From an uncultured Latescibacterota bacterium (GTDB lineage Bacteria > Latescibacterota > UBA2968), in assembly GCA_951812755.1 (NCBI GenBank), contig OX638329.1, positions 3,604,522 through 3,668,521 of the forward strand: a DNA stretch of 64,000 nt, in the 5' to 3' direction. The position numbers were made by a program, and so were the translations under genes. Shown here piece after piece: positions 1 through 8,865 of this stretch (the stretch's first letter is position 1; every line of letters starts with the position of its first letter). The notes below the pieces were generated by a model. The model saw only the letters and a program-made list of their open reading frames with translations, made no database searches and had not been told where the DNA came from.

Positions 1-111
1 GCCGGGATCGCGCCCAACAAAGCCCTCGCCCAACGGGTTGCGCTTTTCGGTATTGCAACCCGTGAGAAATCCCGCGAACAGAAAAATTAACAAAAAACAT
101 TTTTTTATCAT
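1..111 (-). CDS. N-terminus of a lipoprotein, cut by window start
   Basis: An open frame begins with ATG at 109-111 and reads leftward off the window edge. It encodes MIKK followed by a hydrophobic stretch and a lipobox (FLTGC, cysteine at residue 19), so the product should be lipid-anchored after signal peptidase II cleavage. Only 37 codons are visible and nothing identifies its function. It lies 53 bp downstream of the glycosyltransferase gene on the same strand, so cotranscription is possible. Confidence 0.6.
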   Translation of the reverse strand, partial: MIKKCFLLIFLFAGFLTGCNTEKRNPLGEGFVGRDPG

Positions 112-164
112 ATCATTACTCAATTGGTAAAAATAGCAGTCAGCTTCTTACACGTTTCAAAGCG

Positions 165-1907
165 TCAAACGTTTCGTTGTGTTTGACGACGAGAGATCGC
201 GCGTTCTATACCGGGAAAGAAAAATGCTTCGCACACGCGATCCCAGCTCATTTGTGTGGCCAACTTGTAACCCGAATGCAATCGCACCTCGCGTTCTCTA
301 TCCGATGATGGCAACGCATCTGCGATATCCCACGCGACTTTTTCTGCTACTTTGCCTTCCTGGATACGACGTTCATACTCGCCTATCACACGAGCAGACG
401 CGGCACTCTCCAATCCTACATCTGCCGTATAATCAGCCACAACAACGAGAGAATTGGGTTTTTCTTGTATTACGCGATCCAAAAATCCGCAACACCCGCA
501 CACACTACTCGGCACGCACAGCCCGCCAAAAGTCAGAGGTTCCAGCACGGCAATGCCAAACGGCTCGTAAATTGATTGTCCAAATTCGATATCCGTGCCC
601 CGCCGCAAATCCTCAAATGTCATATCTTGCGGCATGCGCTGCCCGCAACTCGTCCGGTCCCATCCAAACTGATTGACCAAAATGGCCTGAATGGCAACAG
701 ACTTGCGGTTAAACGCTTCTATATTCCGCCAGATATCCACCTCATTTGAAACCAGATCAGGCGGCCCTATCTGATGGTGAACCGGCCAACCGTATTCGGA
801 TTCCATTATCTCGACATCTTGCGAACTACGCTGTTCTGCAGCCGTTGTAAGCACAAAAAATACGCCTGTCTGTCCCTTGTCCCCCAATAAGTTATCGAGA
901 TGTGCCAGCACTAGTAAATCGCGCCACAATCCTTTGCTAATCACTGGGCGCGTAACATGTGTCATCACCACATCTGGCTCATACCCGAGCAAATTTTGCG
1001 CGTAATCCCGTAAGCGCGTGCGGGATTGCAATTTCTCTGCATAAGAAATCTGCACAGAGGGAATCCCGTTGTACACCAGATCTATCGCCTGCGCCTCAAA
1101 CCCCATAAACCGAAGCTCATCGAGCGTTGGATCGCCCACCGCAAAAATACCATCACAGTGCGACGCCAGTTGAACCAGCGCGTGTCGATAATAATCGGAC
1201 TGATCTCCAAACACATCCTCAACCACTTCGCCCTGTGCAAGTGCCTGCGCCATCGCATTGTAAAACATCACATCATGCCCCAGATTGTCCTCTGTGATCC
1301 CGCGCATCGTCGAAACTTCATGTGCGTAAAAAATCGTCCAAAAGCGCGGATCATTTTCCGCAATAGCTTTGAGCGCGACAGGCATGCCCATATACTCATG
1401 AGCCAGCACAATATGCGGACCAGACGCCTCTCCAATAAGCGCGATAACAGCATCGTAAATAGCTTCGGCACTGTCGATATACAACGCGTAATCCGCAACC
1501 GTATCGTATCGGTCAGACATAAGGCCAAAATGCCGGTAGAGATTGTACTTAAAATTGCGGGACTTTCGCGGGTTGATATCTTCGGCATCGACGAGCAACA
1601 CATCGGCTTCATATCCGCCAGTAAAGCGGCGTATTCCATAAATAATATTGACATTATACCGCTCTGCTACGCGATTGAGCGCATCCGAACAATCCGCATT
1701 TTGCACGCCAGAGATAGTCGAAAAAAACACATCGCCACTTTCCGCAAGAAGATCTTCATCTTCCGGGCGAGAAAGCGGGCCGACGAGAAAAGATCGCCGC
1801 ACAGCTTTCTGGTACACAGAAGAGGTCATCAAGCCATCGAGAACAGTCCCGATACCACCGGCCTTGCGCACCGCTTCGTGTGTCGCGTGAATCACCGTAT
1901 AGCTCAT
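165..1907 (-). CDS. GT-B glycosyltransferase, glycogen/starch synthase-like
   Basis: A 580-residue cytoplasmic protein without signal peptide. KAGGIGTV near residue 15 matches the Lys-x-Gly-Gly loop that binds the nucleotide sugar in glycogen/starch synthases (GT3/GT5). YEPFGIAVLE at about 447-456 is the E-x7-E signature (E448, E456) of retaining GT-B enzymes. The likely reaction is glucosyl transfer from ADP- or UDP-glucose to a glucan; donor and acceptor cannot be read from sequence. It follows the lipoprotein gene upstream by only 3 bp, so it is probably translated from the map operon. No clear ribosome site is visible before the ATG. A related family 4 transferase is the alternative. Confidence 0.75.
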   Translation of the reverse strand: MSYTVIHATHEAVRKAGGIGTVLDGLMTSSVYQKAVRRSFLVGPLSRPEDEDLLAESGDVFFSTISGVQNADCSDALNRVAERYNVNIIYGIRRFTGGYEADVLLVDAEDINPRKSRNFKYNLYRHFGLMSDRYDTVADYALYIDSAEAIYDAVIALIGEASGPHIVLAHEYMGMPVALKAIAENDPRFWTIFYAHEVSTMRGITEDNLGHDVMFYNAMAQALAQGEVVEDVFGDQSDYYRHALVQLASHCDGIFAVGDPTLDELRFMGFEAQAIDLVYNGIPSVQISYAEKLQSRTRLRDYAQNLLGYEPDVVMTHVTRPVISKGLWRDLLVLAHLDNLLGDKGQTGVFFVLTTAAEQRSSQDVEIMESEYGWPVHHQIGPPDLVSNEVDIWRNIEAFNRKSVAIQAILVNQFGWDRTSCGQRMPQDMTFEDLRRGTDIEFGQSIYEPFGIAVLEPLTFGGLCVPSSVCGCCGFLDRVIQEKPNSLVVVADYTADVGLESAASARVIGEYERRIQEGKVAEKVAWDIADALPSSDREREVRLHSGYKLATQMSWDRVCEAFFFPGIERAISRRQTQRNV

Positions 1908-1910
1908 AAT

Positions 1911-2396
1911 TCAATGCACCGTATCGATCAAAATATCCACATCTACGGCCCCGGGCGCAACGGGATTTTGCGGATAAATTCCCTCCATATCCCCTGCTTT
2001 TGAACCACCCACGCGTCCATCTGCATCAATTTTTGCAGAAACGTACAACGCATCGATCTCAGACCAGTCAATTTCAATCATTGCATCTCCTCGCGTCAGC
2101 GTGTACGAAAGGGGAAAATTGGAAATGTCGAGCCGCTTCACTGCCAGCGGAGGCCCACCAACGGGGGCAGGTCGCGCAATAACAAATAGCACGGCATTGC
2201 CTCCGATGCGTTGGTCCAACCCATCAGCCAACCGAATCGTCCCCGAAACCACAGCATCTGATGCCTGTGGTCCTTCTTTATCCGCTGCTGGAGCTTGAGC
2301 AGGTGGAGGCTTTGGTGGCGGATGCGCCCCTTCCTCATAGTGCTGACTACAAGATATCAACCACATAAGAACGCATAAGAGAATAGATTTACGCAT
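1911..2396 (-). CDS. Lipoprotein with CcmI/CycH C-terminal-like domain
   Basis: A 161-residue protein with signal peptide and lipobox (LISC, Cys16), a Pro/Ala-rich linker (about 25-42) and a beta-rich domain (about 49-145). The spaced motifs VSGTIRL, VLFVIARP, GGPPLAVKRL, FPLSYTL and a closing GDMEG resemble the Ig-like C-terminal domain of cytochrome c biogenesis protein CcmI/CycH. In CcmI that domain follows TPR repeats and helps deliver apocytochrome; here the domain stands alone on a lipid anchor with no TPRs and no ccm genes nearby, so the role is uncertain. Its start overlaps the end of map by 8 bp, indicating translational coupling. Confidence 0.6.
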   Translation of the reverse strand: MRKSILLCVLMWLISCSQHYEEGAHPPPKPPPAQAPAADKEGPQASDAVVSGTIRLADGLDQRIGGNAVLFVIARPAPVGGPPLAVKRLDISNFPLSYTLTRGDAMIEIDWSEIDALYVSAKIDADGRVGGSKAGDMEGIYPQNPVAPGAVDVDILIDTVH

Positions 2397-3153
2397 CGAT
2401 CTCTTCCTCGAACATCGTCAAAATTCTGGGTTCTCCACGCGTAATTGCCACCACATGTTCAAAATGCGCCGAAGGCAATCCATCAGCAGCCGATGCCGTC
2501 CACCCGTCATCGGCCACCACAACCTCAGGCGTTCCCAAATTGACCATAGGCTCAATGGCGAGCACCATCCCCTTTCGCAAACGCGGATTGCGCTCTGGTG
2601 GCACATAATTGGGTACGGCGGGTTCTTCGTGTAACCTGCGCCCAATGCCATGCCCTACAAATTGCCGCACAACAGAAAATCCAAATTGCTCAACCCAGTT
2701 TTGTACCGCGCCGCAAATATCGCTCAGACGTCTTCCGGCAACCGCTTGTTCAATACCCTTAAATAGAGATTCTCGCGTCACCTTGAGCAATTCTTTCTCC
2801 CGCTCCGAAATATTGCCAACAACGCGCGTAATCGCCTGGTCGCCGTAGTAGCCTCGCAATTTCACGCCGATGTCAATGCTGACAATATCGCCATCCACCA
2901 GCTTCCGCGATCCGGGAATCCCGTGTACGACCTGTTCATTAATAGAAATACAACTCGCTGCGGGATATCCCTTATAGCCCTTAAATGCGGGTTCTGCACC
3001 GTGTGACCGAATCACGTCTTCGGCCACGCTATCCAATTCTCTGGTCGTCGTCCCCACCTTGACAAGCGGTTTGAGTGTGCGATGCACCAGCCCCACAATG
3101 CGGTTTGCCTCAACCATCAAATCCAGCTCTCGATCTGTTCGCAATACAATCAC
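2389..3153 (-). CDS. map: Methionine aminopeptidase type I
   Basis: Removes the initiator methionine from nascent proteins in the cytoplasm. All catalytic residues of type Ia MetAPs are visible: H77 (VVHGIPG), metal ligands D94 and D105 (SIDIGVKLRGYYGDQA), H168 (GHGIGRRLHEEP), E201 (AIEPM) and E232 (FEHVVAITRGEP). Length (254 residues) is typical. The start is GTG at 3151-3153 with GGGAG about six bases upstream; the overlapping ATG runs at once into a stop. The gene lies 11 bp after the secreted metalloprotease gene and overlaps the following lipoprotein gene. Confidence 0.97.
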   Translation of the reverse strand: MIVLRTDRELDLMVEANRIVGLVHRTLKPLVKVGTTTRELDSVAEDVIRSHGAEPAFKGYKGYPAASCISINEQVVHGIPGSRKLVDGDIVSIDIGVKLRGYYGDQAITRVVGNISEREKELLKVTRESLFKGIEQAVAGRRLSDICGAVQNWVEQFGFSVVRQFVGHGIGRRLHEEPAVPNYVPPERNPRLRKGMVLAIEPMVNLGTPEVVVADDGWTASAADGLPSAHFEHVVAITRGEPRILTMFEEEIDA

Positions 3154-3164
3154 ATCGTACTCCC

Positions 3165-4781
3165 TTAACGCGATTCACCAAAATGGGAAACAAAAATGAG
3201 AAAATCGCGAAAATCAACGGGTCCATCTCCATTGAAATCCAATTTTGGATCGTACTTATTATCCGTATGCAAAAGCTTAAAACCATCCGCAAAACGCAGA
3301 AAATCGGAAAATGCAACGCGCCCATCGCCATCGACATCGCATACGAGATCCGTCGCCATACTTCCGCCAGTTGAAAACGTGTAATTCACGCGCCGTCTCT
3401 CGCCCGAAAGCGATGTTTCCATCACAATAAATACCACCTCGTCAAAACGATTGGCTCTTGGAATCACCACCGTTGTCCCGCGCGGGTACAGCAACTCAAC
3501 TCCAGACGGAGAAATTAGCATAACCAGCAACGTCCACTGCCCGCGGTCGTCCAGTGAAAACGTCCCCCGAAGCCCACCAGCGATATTCGAAGTTGCCACG
3601 CGCAAATATGTCGTTCCCAAATGATCAATCGTCTCAGCCCCTTCAAAAGAGCCACCTGTGCCGAGGAATATATTGGCATGCTTTATAGAGGGCAAATCGC
3701 GCGCTTCAACATAATACTCGGGACGAGCACGCAAATCAGTCAAATAATTCCATGCAGCAAACCGCGGCATCACCTGGGCAAATCCGCCCAGAGGCATCCC
3801 ATCATCAATAAGCGACAAACTGTATTTGCTCGGATCGCGTCTTTTGAGTAATTCCCAAACGCTTTTAATCATATCTACACCATAAACCTGCTCGACGTGG
3901 TGGGCAAAGATCGCAGCGCCAAAAGGATGAAGACTACCAGAGAATTTGTCCAATGACGCCTCGGGATTGTCGTAAATGCAACAAAAATTACTCGGACAAC
4001 TCATGTACTGATAAAAATCATTTACATCGGGATAGGCCACATCCTCCATCCAGGTCGCCGTGAGTTCCTGCCACCACGCAGCACCAAAGTCGGCATAATA
4101 CCCAAATTGAATCGCATGAAAAAACTCATGTGCAGCCGTCACGCGCAATCCATTGAGTCCGCGTGAATTTACAGGGTAAATATTATCCGTAAAATTATTG
4201 TCAATCTCCATATAACTCGGCGTAGTCAATTCCGTATATGCAATCGGATATGTAAAGCCATAAGCCTGCTGAATGGCGAGATTTTTAATATACACATCGT
4301 AAACACCATCGCCATCGGACAGTGGAGGATTGTAGCCCAAATGATTGATCTCCAAATCCCAAACCGCCTCAAAAACGCGCGCGGCTTCATCGACATAATC
4401 CGGCACGCCATTGACATCTGCGTCTGTTGGAGCAACGGCGTGCGTCCCCGTGGTATTGTAGTGAATTTTGAAATGCCCACCCGAAGACAGAATTGAATGA
4501 CTCAAAATGGGACGCTGCTGGAGAAAAGCAAATGCCTCCTTTGCTGCGGGAGGCAAACGATCCCAATTTGCGGTCAGCCCCCTTATCGCCGATGTCCCAC
4601 AAATAGCTCTATCCAGCCGAAACTCGCTGCCAACAGGCAGAACCTCGGGGAAAAAATGGGCACATGCACGGCAGTAAATATCGTGCAATTCAGTCCCGGG
4701 CGCAAAAATGGGCGGAACTTGTGCATGCACGGATCCGCCCGCCAACAAAACGACCGCCAACAAAAGGACAACCCTACCCAT
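3165..4781 (-). CDS. Secreted zinc metalloprotease-like protein with C-terminal EF-hand pair
   Basis: A 538-residue exported protein: signal peptide at 1-20 (ending SVHA), then a domain with AHEFFHAIQFG (HExxH at 218-222) followed by WWQELTATWMED, the zinc-protease arrangement seen in M6-like/MXAN_6640-type putative proteases. The last 57 residues carry two Ca-binding EF-hand/dockerin-like repeats (DVDGDGRVAFSDFLRF and DFNGDGPVDFRDFLIF). The frame stays open upstream, but the ATG at 4779-4781 is chosen because GAGGG lies seven bases before it and the signal peptide starts there. It sits 1 bp after mntR, which suggests shared transcription. Substrate unknown. Confidence 0.75.
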   Translation of the reverse strand: MGRVVLLLAVVLLAGGSVHAQVPPIFAPGTELHDIYCRACAHFFPEVLPVGSEFRLDRAICGTSAIRGLTANWDRLPPAAKEAFAFLQQRPILSHSILSSGGHFKIHYNTTGTHAVAPTDADVNGVPDYVDEAARVFEAVWDLEINHLGYNPPLSDGDGVYDVYIKNLAIQQAYGFTYPIAYTELTTPSYMEIDNNFTDNIYPVNSRGLNGLRVTAAHEFFHAIQFGYYADFGAAWWQELTATWMEDVAYPDVNDFYQYMSCPSNFCCIYDNPEASLDKFSGSLHPFGAAIFAHHVEQVYGVDMIKSVWELLKRRDPSKYSLSLIDDGMPLGGFAQVMPRFAAWNYLTDLRARPEYYVEARDLPSIKHANIFLGTGGSFEGAETIDHLGTTYLRVATSNIAGGLRGTFSLDDRGQWTLLVMLISPSGVELLYPRGTTVVIPRANRFDEVVFIVMETSLSGERRRVNYTFSTGGSMATDLVCDVDGDGRVAFSDFLRFADGFKLLHTDNKYDPKLDFNGDGPVDFRDFLIFVSHFGESR

Positions 4782-4782
4782 C

Positions 4783-5460
4783 TCAGCCCTCTTCCCCCAA
4801 TGATGAAACATAAATATGTGCAGCCACTTCAAGGCCGAGCGAATACGCGGCCTCGCCATTGACCACAATTTCCAGCGGACCGTTAAAAGGCGCTCGACTC
4901 ACCACCTCAATCTCGACATTCGGTTTAATACCCATCGTCGTCATATAGCGCAACATCTCCGCACTTTGATCACTCACTTGCCGAACACGTACATTTGCAC
5001 CTGCCGGAATATCTGATAAACACAAATAATGATCGTATTCTATCGAACCATCTTTGCGCGGAATCGGCGCGCCGTGAGGATCGACTGTTGGATACCCCAG
5101 CATTCGATCAATTTTATCTTCAAACTCCTCGGAAATCACATGCTCCAACCGATCCGCCTCTTCATCGACCTTATCCAGATCAAATCCCAGCACTTCGGAC
5201 AGGTAAAGCTCCAGCAAACGGTGGTGGCGAAGAACCTCAAGGGCAATGCGTTTTCCCGTTGATGTTAGTACAACGCCCTGATAGGGCGTGTGTTCCACCA
5301 GCTTCATCGCGGCGAGTTTCTTGAGCATATTGGTGACCGAAGCGGGAGCAACAGCCCTGTGCTCTGCAATCAGCGATGTCGTCACAGATGCAACGGGATT
5401 CTGCCCGTGTGTCAGCTTGTAGATCGTTTTCAAATAATCCTGTGAGGATTGACTGATCAT
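4783..5460 (-). CDS. mntR: DtxR/MntR family metal-dependent repressor
   Basis: A 225-residue regulator with three parts: winged helix (about 1-65, AEHRAVAPASVTNMLKKL recognition region), metal-binding/dimerisation domain (about 70-140, RHHRLLELYL and EEADRLEHVISEEFEDKI) and a C-terminal SH3/FeoA-like domain (about 150-222). Proteins of this type bind Mn(II) or Fe(II) and then repress metal-uptake genes. It is the last regulator gene of the uptake operon that begins at 9779; the perfect palindrome at 9849-9864 is its most likely operator. Whether Mn or Fe is the co-repressor cannot be decided here. Confidence 0.88.
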   Translation of the reverse strand: MISQSSQDYLKTIYKLTHGQNPVASVTTSLIAEHRAVAPASVTNMLKKLAAMKLVEHTPYQGVVLTSTGKRIALEVLRHHRLLELYLSEVLGFDLDKVDEEADRLEHVISEEFEDKIDRMLGYPTVDPHGAPIPRKDGSIEYDHYLCLSDIPAGANVRVRQVSDQSAEMLRYMTTMGIKPNVEIEVVSRAPFNGPLEIVVNGEAAYSLGLEVAAHIYVSSLGEEG

Positions 5461-5524
5461 TGTCCTTCTCCCAAATAGCTATCAAACAAAAGTAAGATAA
5501 ACCTCATATACAAGCAAGCATATC

Positions 5525-6799
5525 CTATCCATCGGGAATACGCTTGCCCTGTGGATCAGTTGCGATATTGGGCAAAGCCGCTCGAATCTCTTCCCTCAGA
5601 TGGTCATCCGTAAAGTGTTCCAGCGCATCGGCAGGGTCGTGTACATGATCTGGCGGAAGCCCCAGTTGGTTCAAATAGGACTCCCAAAGCCTGTGATTGC
5701 GGAGTAATCTGGTCGCGTGTATAACGCCCTGTTCCCCCAATGAAAAATGTCCATTTTTCCTCGTGATCAACCCTTGCCAGATCAACAACCGAATCGCAAT
5801 ACCAGACACCCAACGCGCAGCCGTATCGACCAGATCGCCCCAACTGAGCGCAGAGACGCGCTGCGATTCTCGCTCGCGGAGCAACTTCAACAAGACATGA
5901 TCTCGTGCAACCCGCAAAGAGAGCCGTATTTGCCGCACAAATCGCCCCAGCAAACCATAGTGGGGTGCAAAAATCAGGGAAAGCGCGAATAGCGCACCCA
6001 TAACGACAACCATAGCTCCGGCAATAGAACTATTCCAAACCCCTGCAAGAAAATACCCGGCAATAGCAGAGACAACGCCCATCAGAGCAGACAGAGTCAA
6101 AATAACTTTTAACCGATCGCTCCACAAATAGGCCGAAGCACCGGGAACAATCAGCATCGCAACAACGAGAATAGCCCCCACGGACTCAAATGCGGCCACC
6201 GTTGTCACAGAAACGGCTCCCATCAGCACATAATGCACCAGCGCAGCACTCACACCCACAGAGAGTGCCATCTCGGCATCAAAAGACGCGATCAAAAACT
6301 CTTTATAAAATACCAGAACAAGCGCGAGATTAAGCGCAAACACCGTTCCGAGAATCCATACAGGGCGCGGTCCCAAATCCCATTCTCCCCAGAACAGACG
6401 ATCCCAGGGCGTGTACGCGATCTCCCCGTAAAGAACGCATTCTTGATCGAGATCGACCTGCCCGGCAAATGCCGTGATCAAAACAACCCCCAGCGCGAAA
6501 AGCGCCGTGAAAGTAATGCCTATCGATGAGTCTTCTTGCACGCGCCACCTGCGGTGAAATGTCTCAATCAACACCGTGGCAATAACCCCACATATAGCCG
6601 CACCTATAAACATCGGAATCACATCGCGACTGCCCGAAAGCAGAAACGCAATAACAATGCCCGGCAAAACAGCATGGCTTAGTGCATCGCCCAAAAGCGA
6701 CATCTTGCGCAACACGAGATACGCACCCAACAAACCGCACGATGCCCCGGCCAGCGCGCCTGTGAGCACAATCCAAAATGGTCCCCAAAACTCATCCAT
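5525..6799 (-). CDS. Metal ABC permease fused to C-terminal DtxR-like domain (second permease)
   Basis: About 424 residues. The first ~280 are an ABC-3 family permease of the Zn/Mn/Fe type with multiple membrane segments (LVLRKMSLLGDALSHAVLPGIV near the start). The C-terminal ~130 residues resemble DtxR regulators: a degenerate winged helix (GLITRKNGHFSLGEQG), then RNHRLWESYL, DHVHDPADALEHFTDD and a closing DPQGKRIP, typical of the metal-binding/dimerisation domain. Start taken at ATG 6797-6799 with GGAGG about ten bases upstream; the longer frame to 6853 would run deep into the previous gene. It overlaps the first permease gene by 8 bp. A permease-repressor fusion is known in Chlamydia (YtgCR). 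Confidence 0.85.
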   Translation of the reverse strand: MDEFWGPFWIVLTGALAGASCGLLGAYLVLRKMSLLGDALSHAVLPGIVIAFLLSGSRDVIPMFIGAAICGVIATVLIETFHRRWRVQEDSSIGITFTALFALGVVLITAFAGQVDLDQECVLYGEIAYTPWDRLFWGEWDLGPRPVWILGTVFALNLALVLVFYKEFLIASFDAEMALSVGVSAALVHYVLMGAVSVTTVAAFESVGAILVVAMLIVPGASAYLWSDRLKVILTLSALMGVVSAIAGYFLAGVWNSSIAGAMVVVMGALFALSLIFAPHYGLLGRFVRQIRLSLRVARDHVLLKLLRERESQRVSALSWGDLVDTAARWVSGIAIRLLIWQGLITRKNGHFSLGEQGVIHATRLLRNHRLWESYLNQLGLPPDHVHDPADALEHFTDDHLREEIRAALPNIATDPQGKRIPDG

Positions 6800-8078
6800 C
6801 TTCGCCGGTCCTCCGATAGCCACTGTGCGTTTTATGGATGTCTCCAACAACATCTATACCTTCTTGCGCCAGAATTGATTCGAGTTGTTCAATAATCTCA
6901 GGCGTTAAAATATGCTCGACTTCATCGGCGGATCTATCCACGTGATCTTCCTCTAAGATAGACCGATAAACCAGATAATATTCCCATAGCTGATGGGATT
7001 TGACCACAAAATCCGCCTCTTTGTGTCCCAGTTCCGTCAAAGAACACGCCCCATTTTGCAAGCTCACCCGCCCATCACGCACGAGACGCGTTGCAAGCCG
7101 ACGCACGCGGTAAAGCGGCAATTGAAGCTCGCTGGCGAGGTCCAACAACGCGATCTCCCGCTTGCCTCGCGCCTGCAACGCGAGATAGGCCCGCAAAAAA
7201 TGCTGACCGTTCTCTCGCAATGCATTTGCCCTGATCCGTGCCCACCTGGCGAGCACCCCACGCCTGGGGGCAATCAGCGCAGAAACGAGAAATGCAGCCG
7301 TTGCAACCAGCACCATCACCGGCCCCGTCGGGATTCGGGGTGCCAGCGCGCTCAGACCAACTCCCAGCGCACCGCACAACGCGCCCAAAATGCCCGACGC
7401 CAGCACCATGACATGTAGCCGATCTGTCCAAAACCGCGCAGCGGCAGCCGGGGTAATCAACATCGCAGCAATGAGAATAACCCCCACCGCCTGAAGCCCA
7501 ACCATAACAGTAAGCACGATCAATCCCATCAACAAAAGATCCACCACACGCGGGGAAAATCCCTGCGCGGCGAGAAATTCCGCATCAAAAATGAGCACTT
7601 TAAACTCTTTATAGCAAAGAAAGACCGCAACCATAACCAGCGCAGACACAACGCACATCACATACAGGTCAGCGCGCACGATAGAAGCCGCCTGTCCAAA
7701 AAGAAACTTATCCAGACCACTCTGATTGCCCACCTCGCTCTGCTGAATATGCGTGAGCAACACAATTCCCCCACCAAAAAAGACCGAAAGCACAATGCCC
7801 AGCGCAGCATCTGCTTTGATGCGCGTGTAATTGACAATGGCCTCAATTATAAGCACCCCCACCACACCGGAAATAGTCGCGCCCAAAAGCAGAATGGGCA
7901 ATGCCTTGCTCTGCGTCCATAGAAATGCCAGTGCGACACCCGGAAGAGCTGCATGCGCCAGAGCATCGCCCAAAAGGCTGCGCCGGCGCAACACGGCAAA
8001 CGCGCCCAGCGTGCCCGATGTCGCCCCTATCAACAGCGAGCCGAGCAAAACCAGCTGAAATGTCGCGTCCCAAATCAC
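6792..8078 (-). CDS. Metal ABC permease fused to C-terminal DtxR-like domain (first permease)
   Basis: About 428 residues. The N-terminal ~270 form an ABC-3 family metal permease (LRRRSLLGDALAHAALPGVA; many hydrophobic helices). The C-terminal ~150 carry a recognisable winged helix (LLDLASELQLPLYRVRRLATRLVRDG is the HTH region) and a DtxR metal-binding segment (KSHQLWEYYLVYRS, DHVDRSADEVEHILTPEI). The GTG at 8076-8078 is favoured: GGGGG lies about seven bases upstream and the ATPase stop is at 8080-8082. A TTG at 8105 is the alternative. The DtxR part could sense cytoplasmic metal at the transporter or be released as a repressor, as in chlamydial YtgCR. Confidence 0.87.
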   Translation of the reverse strand: MIWDATFQLVLLGSLLIGATSGTLGAFAVLRRRSLLGDALAHAALPGVALAFLWTQSKALPILLLGATISGVVGVLIIEAIVNYTRIKADAALGIVLSVFFGGGIVLLTHIQQSEVGNQSGLDKFLFGQAASIVRADLYVMCVVSALVMVAVFLCYKEFKVLIFDAEFLAAQGFSPRVVDLLLMGLIVLTVMVGLQAVGVILIAAMLITPAAAARFWTDRLHVMVLASGILGALCGALGVGLSALAPRIPTGPVMVLVATAAFLVSALIAPRRGVLARWARIRANALRENGQHFLRAYLALQARGKREIALLDLASELQLPLYRVRRLATRLVRDGRVSLQNGACSLTELGHKEADFVVKSHQLWEYYLVYRSILEEDHVDRSADEVEHILTPEIIEQLESILAQEGIDVVGDIHKTHSGYRRTGEDG

Positions 8079-8079
8079 C

Positions 8080-8865
8080 TCATAACCCCCGCTGATGATG
8101 GGCAACAGCCTGCGCGGCTTCGGAAAGCACCGTCAACCGTCCGCCGTAGGTTTTATTTAAATTATCATCCGTGAACACATCTTTCGTCTCACCCGCGGCA
8201 ACGATCCGCATATTGATCAAAACCAACCAGTCAAAATACTGGTTCACCGTGTGCAAATCATGATGGACAACCAGCATGGTCTTTTTTCGCGCCCTCAGAT
8301 CCATCAAAATGTCGATAATGGCGCGTTCAGTCGCCGCATCCACGCCGGCAAAGGGTTCGTCCATCAAATAAATTTGTGCATCTTGCGCCAGGGCGCGAGC
8401 AAGGAAAACTCGCTGTTGCTGGCCTCCCGAAAGCTGATTGATCTGCCGATGTCCAAAATCGGTCATACCAACCTTTTCAAGTGCTTCCTCAGCAAGTTCC
8501 CTGTCAATTTTGTCCGGACGCCTCACCCACCCAATGTGCCCATAGCGCCCCATAAGCACCACATCTAAGGCATTGATAGGAAAATCCCAATCCACAGACT
8601 CGCGTTGCGGTACATAGCCAATGACCTGGCGCATACGCGAATAGGGCTTGCCGTAAATGTGAACCCATCCCGAAGCCTTGGGCACGAGATCCATAATGGC
8701 TTTGATCATCGTGCTCTTGCCCGCACCATTGGGGCCCACAACCCCCACGAGCTTACCTTCTGGCACGGCGAGATCGACATCCCACAGTACGGGTTTCTTA
8801 TGATACGCCACCGTCATATCGTGAATATGAATGGGCGTCACCGATTCATCAACTGCGTGTAACAT
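8080..8865 (-). CDS. Metal ABC transporter ATP-binding protein
   Basis: A 261-residue ATPase for Mn/Zn/Fe uptake. Walker A is GPNGAGKST (about 44-52), the ABC signature is LSGGQQQR, Walker B is IYLMDEPF, and the H-loop His is in VVHHDLHTV. It resembles TroB/MntB/ZnuC-type subunits. Its start overlaps the stop codon of the substrate-binding protein gene by 1 nt and the permease gene follows at once, so the five genes form one operon. Start ATG at 8863-8865. Confidence 0.94.
   Translation of the reverse strand: MLHAVDESVTPIHIHDMTVAYHKKPVLWDVDLAVPEGKLVGVVGPNGAGKSTMIKAIMDLVPKASGWVHIYGKPYSRMRQVIGYVPQRESVDWDFPINALDVVLMGRYGHIGWVRRPDKIDRELAEEALEKVGMTDFGHRQINQLSGGQQQRVFLARALAQDAQIYLMDEPFAGVDAATERAIIDILMDLRARKKTMLVVHHDLHTVNQYFDWLVLINMRIVAAGETKDVFTDDNLNKTYGGRLTVLSEAAQAVAHHQRGL

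Noticed and set aside
1026-2003. Long plus-strand open frame opposite the glycosyltransferase
   Set aside because: Antisense to a gene with good motifs; the translation resembles no family.
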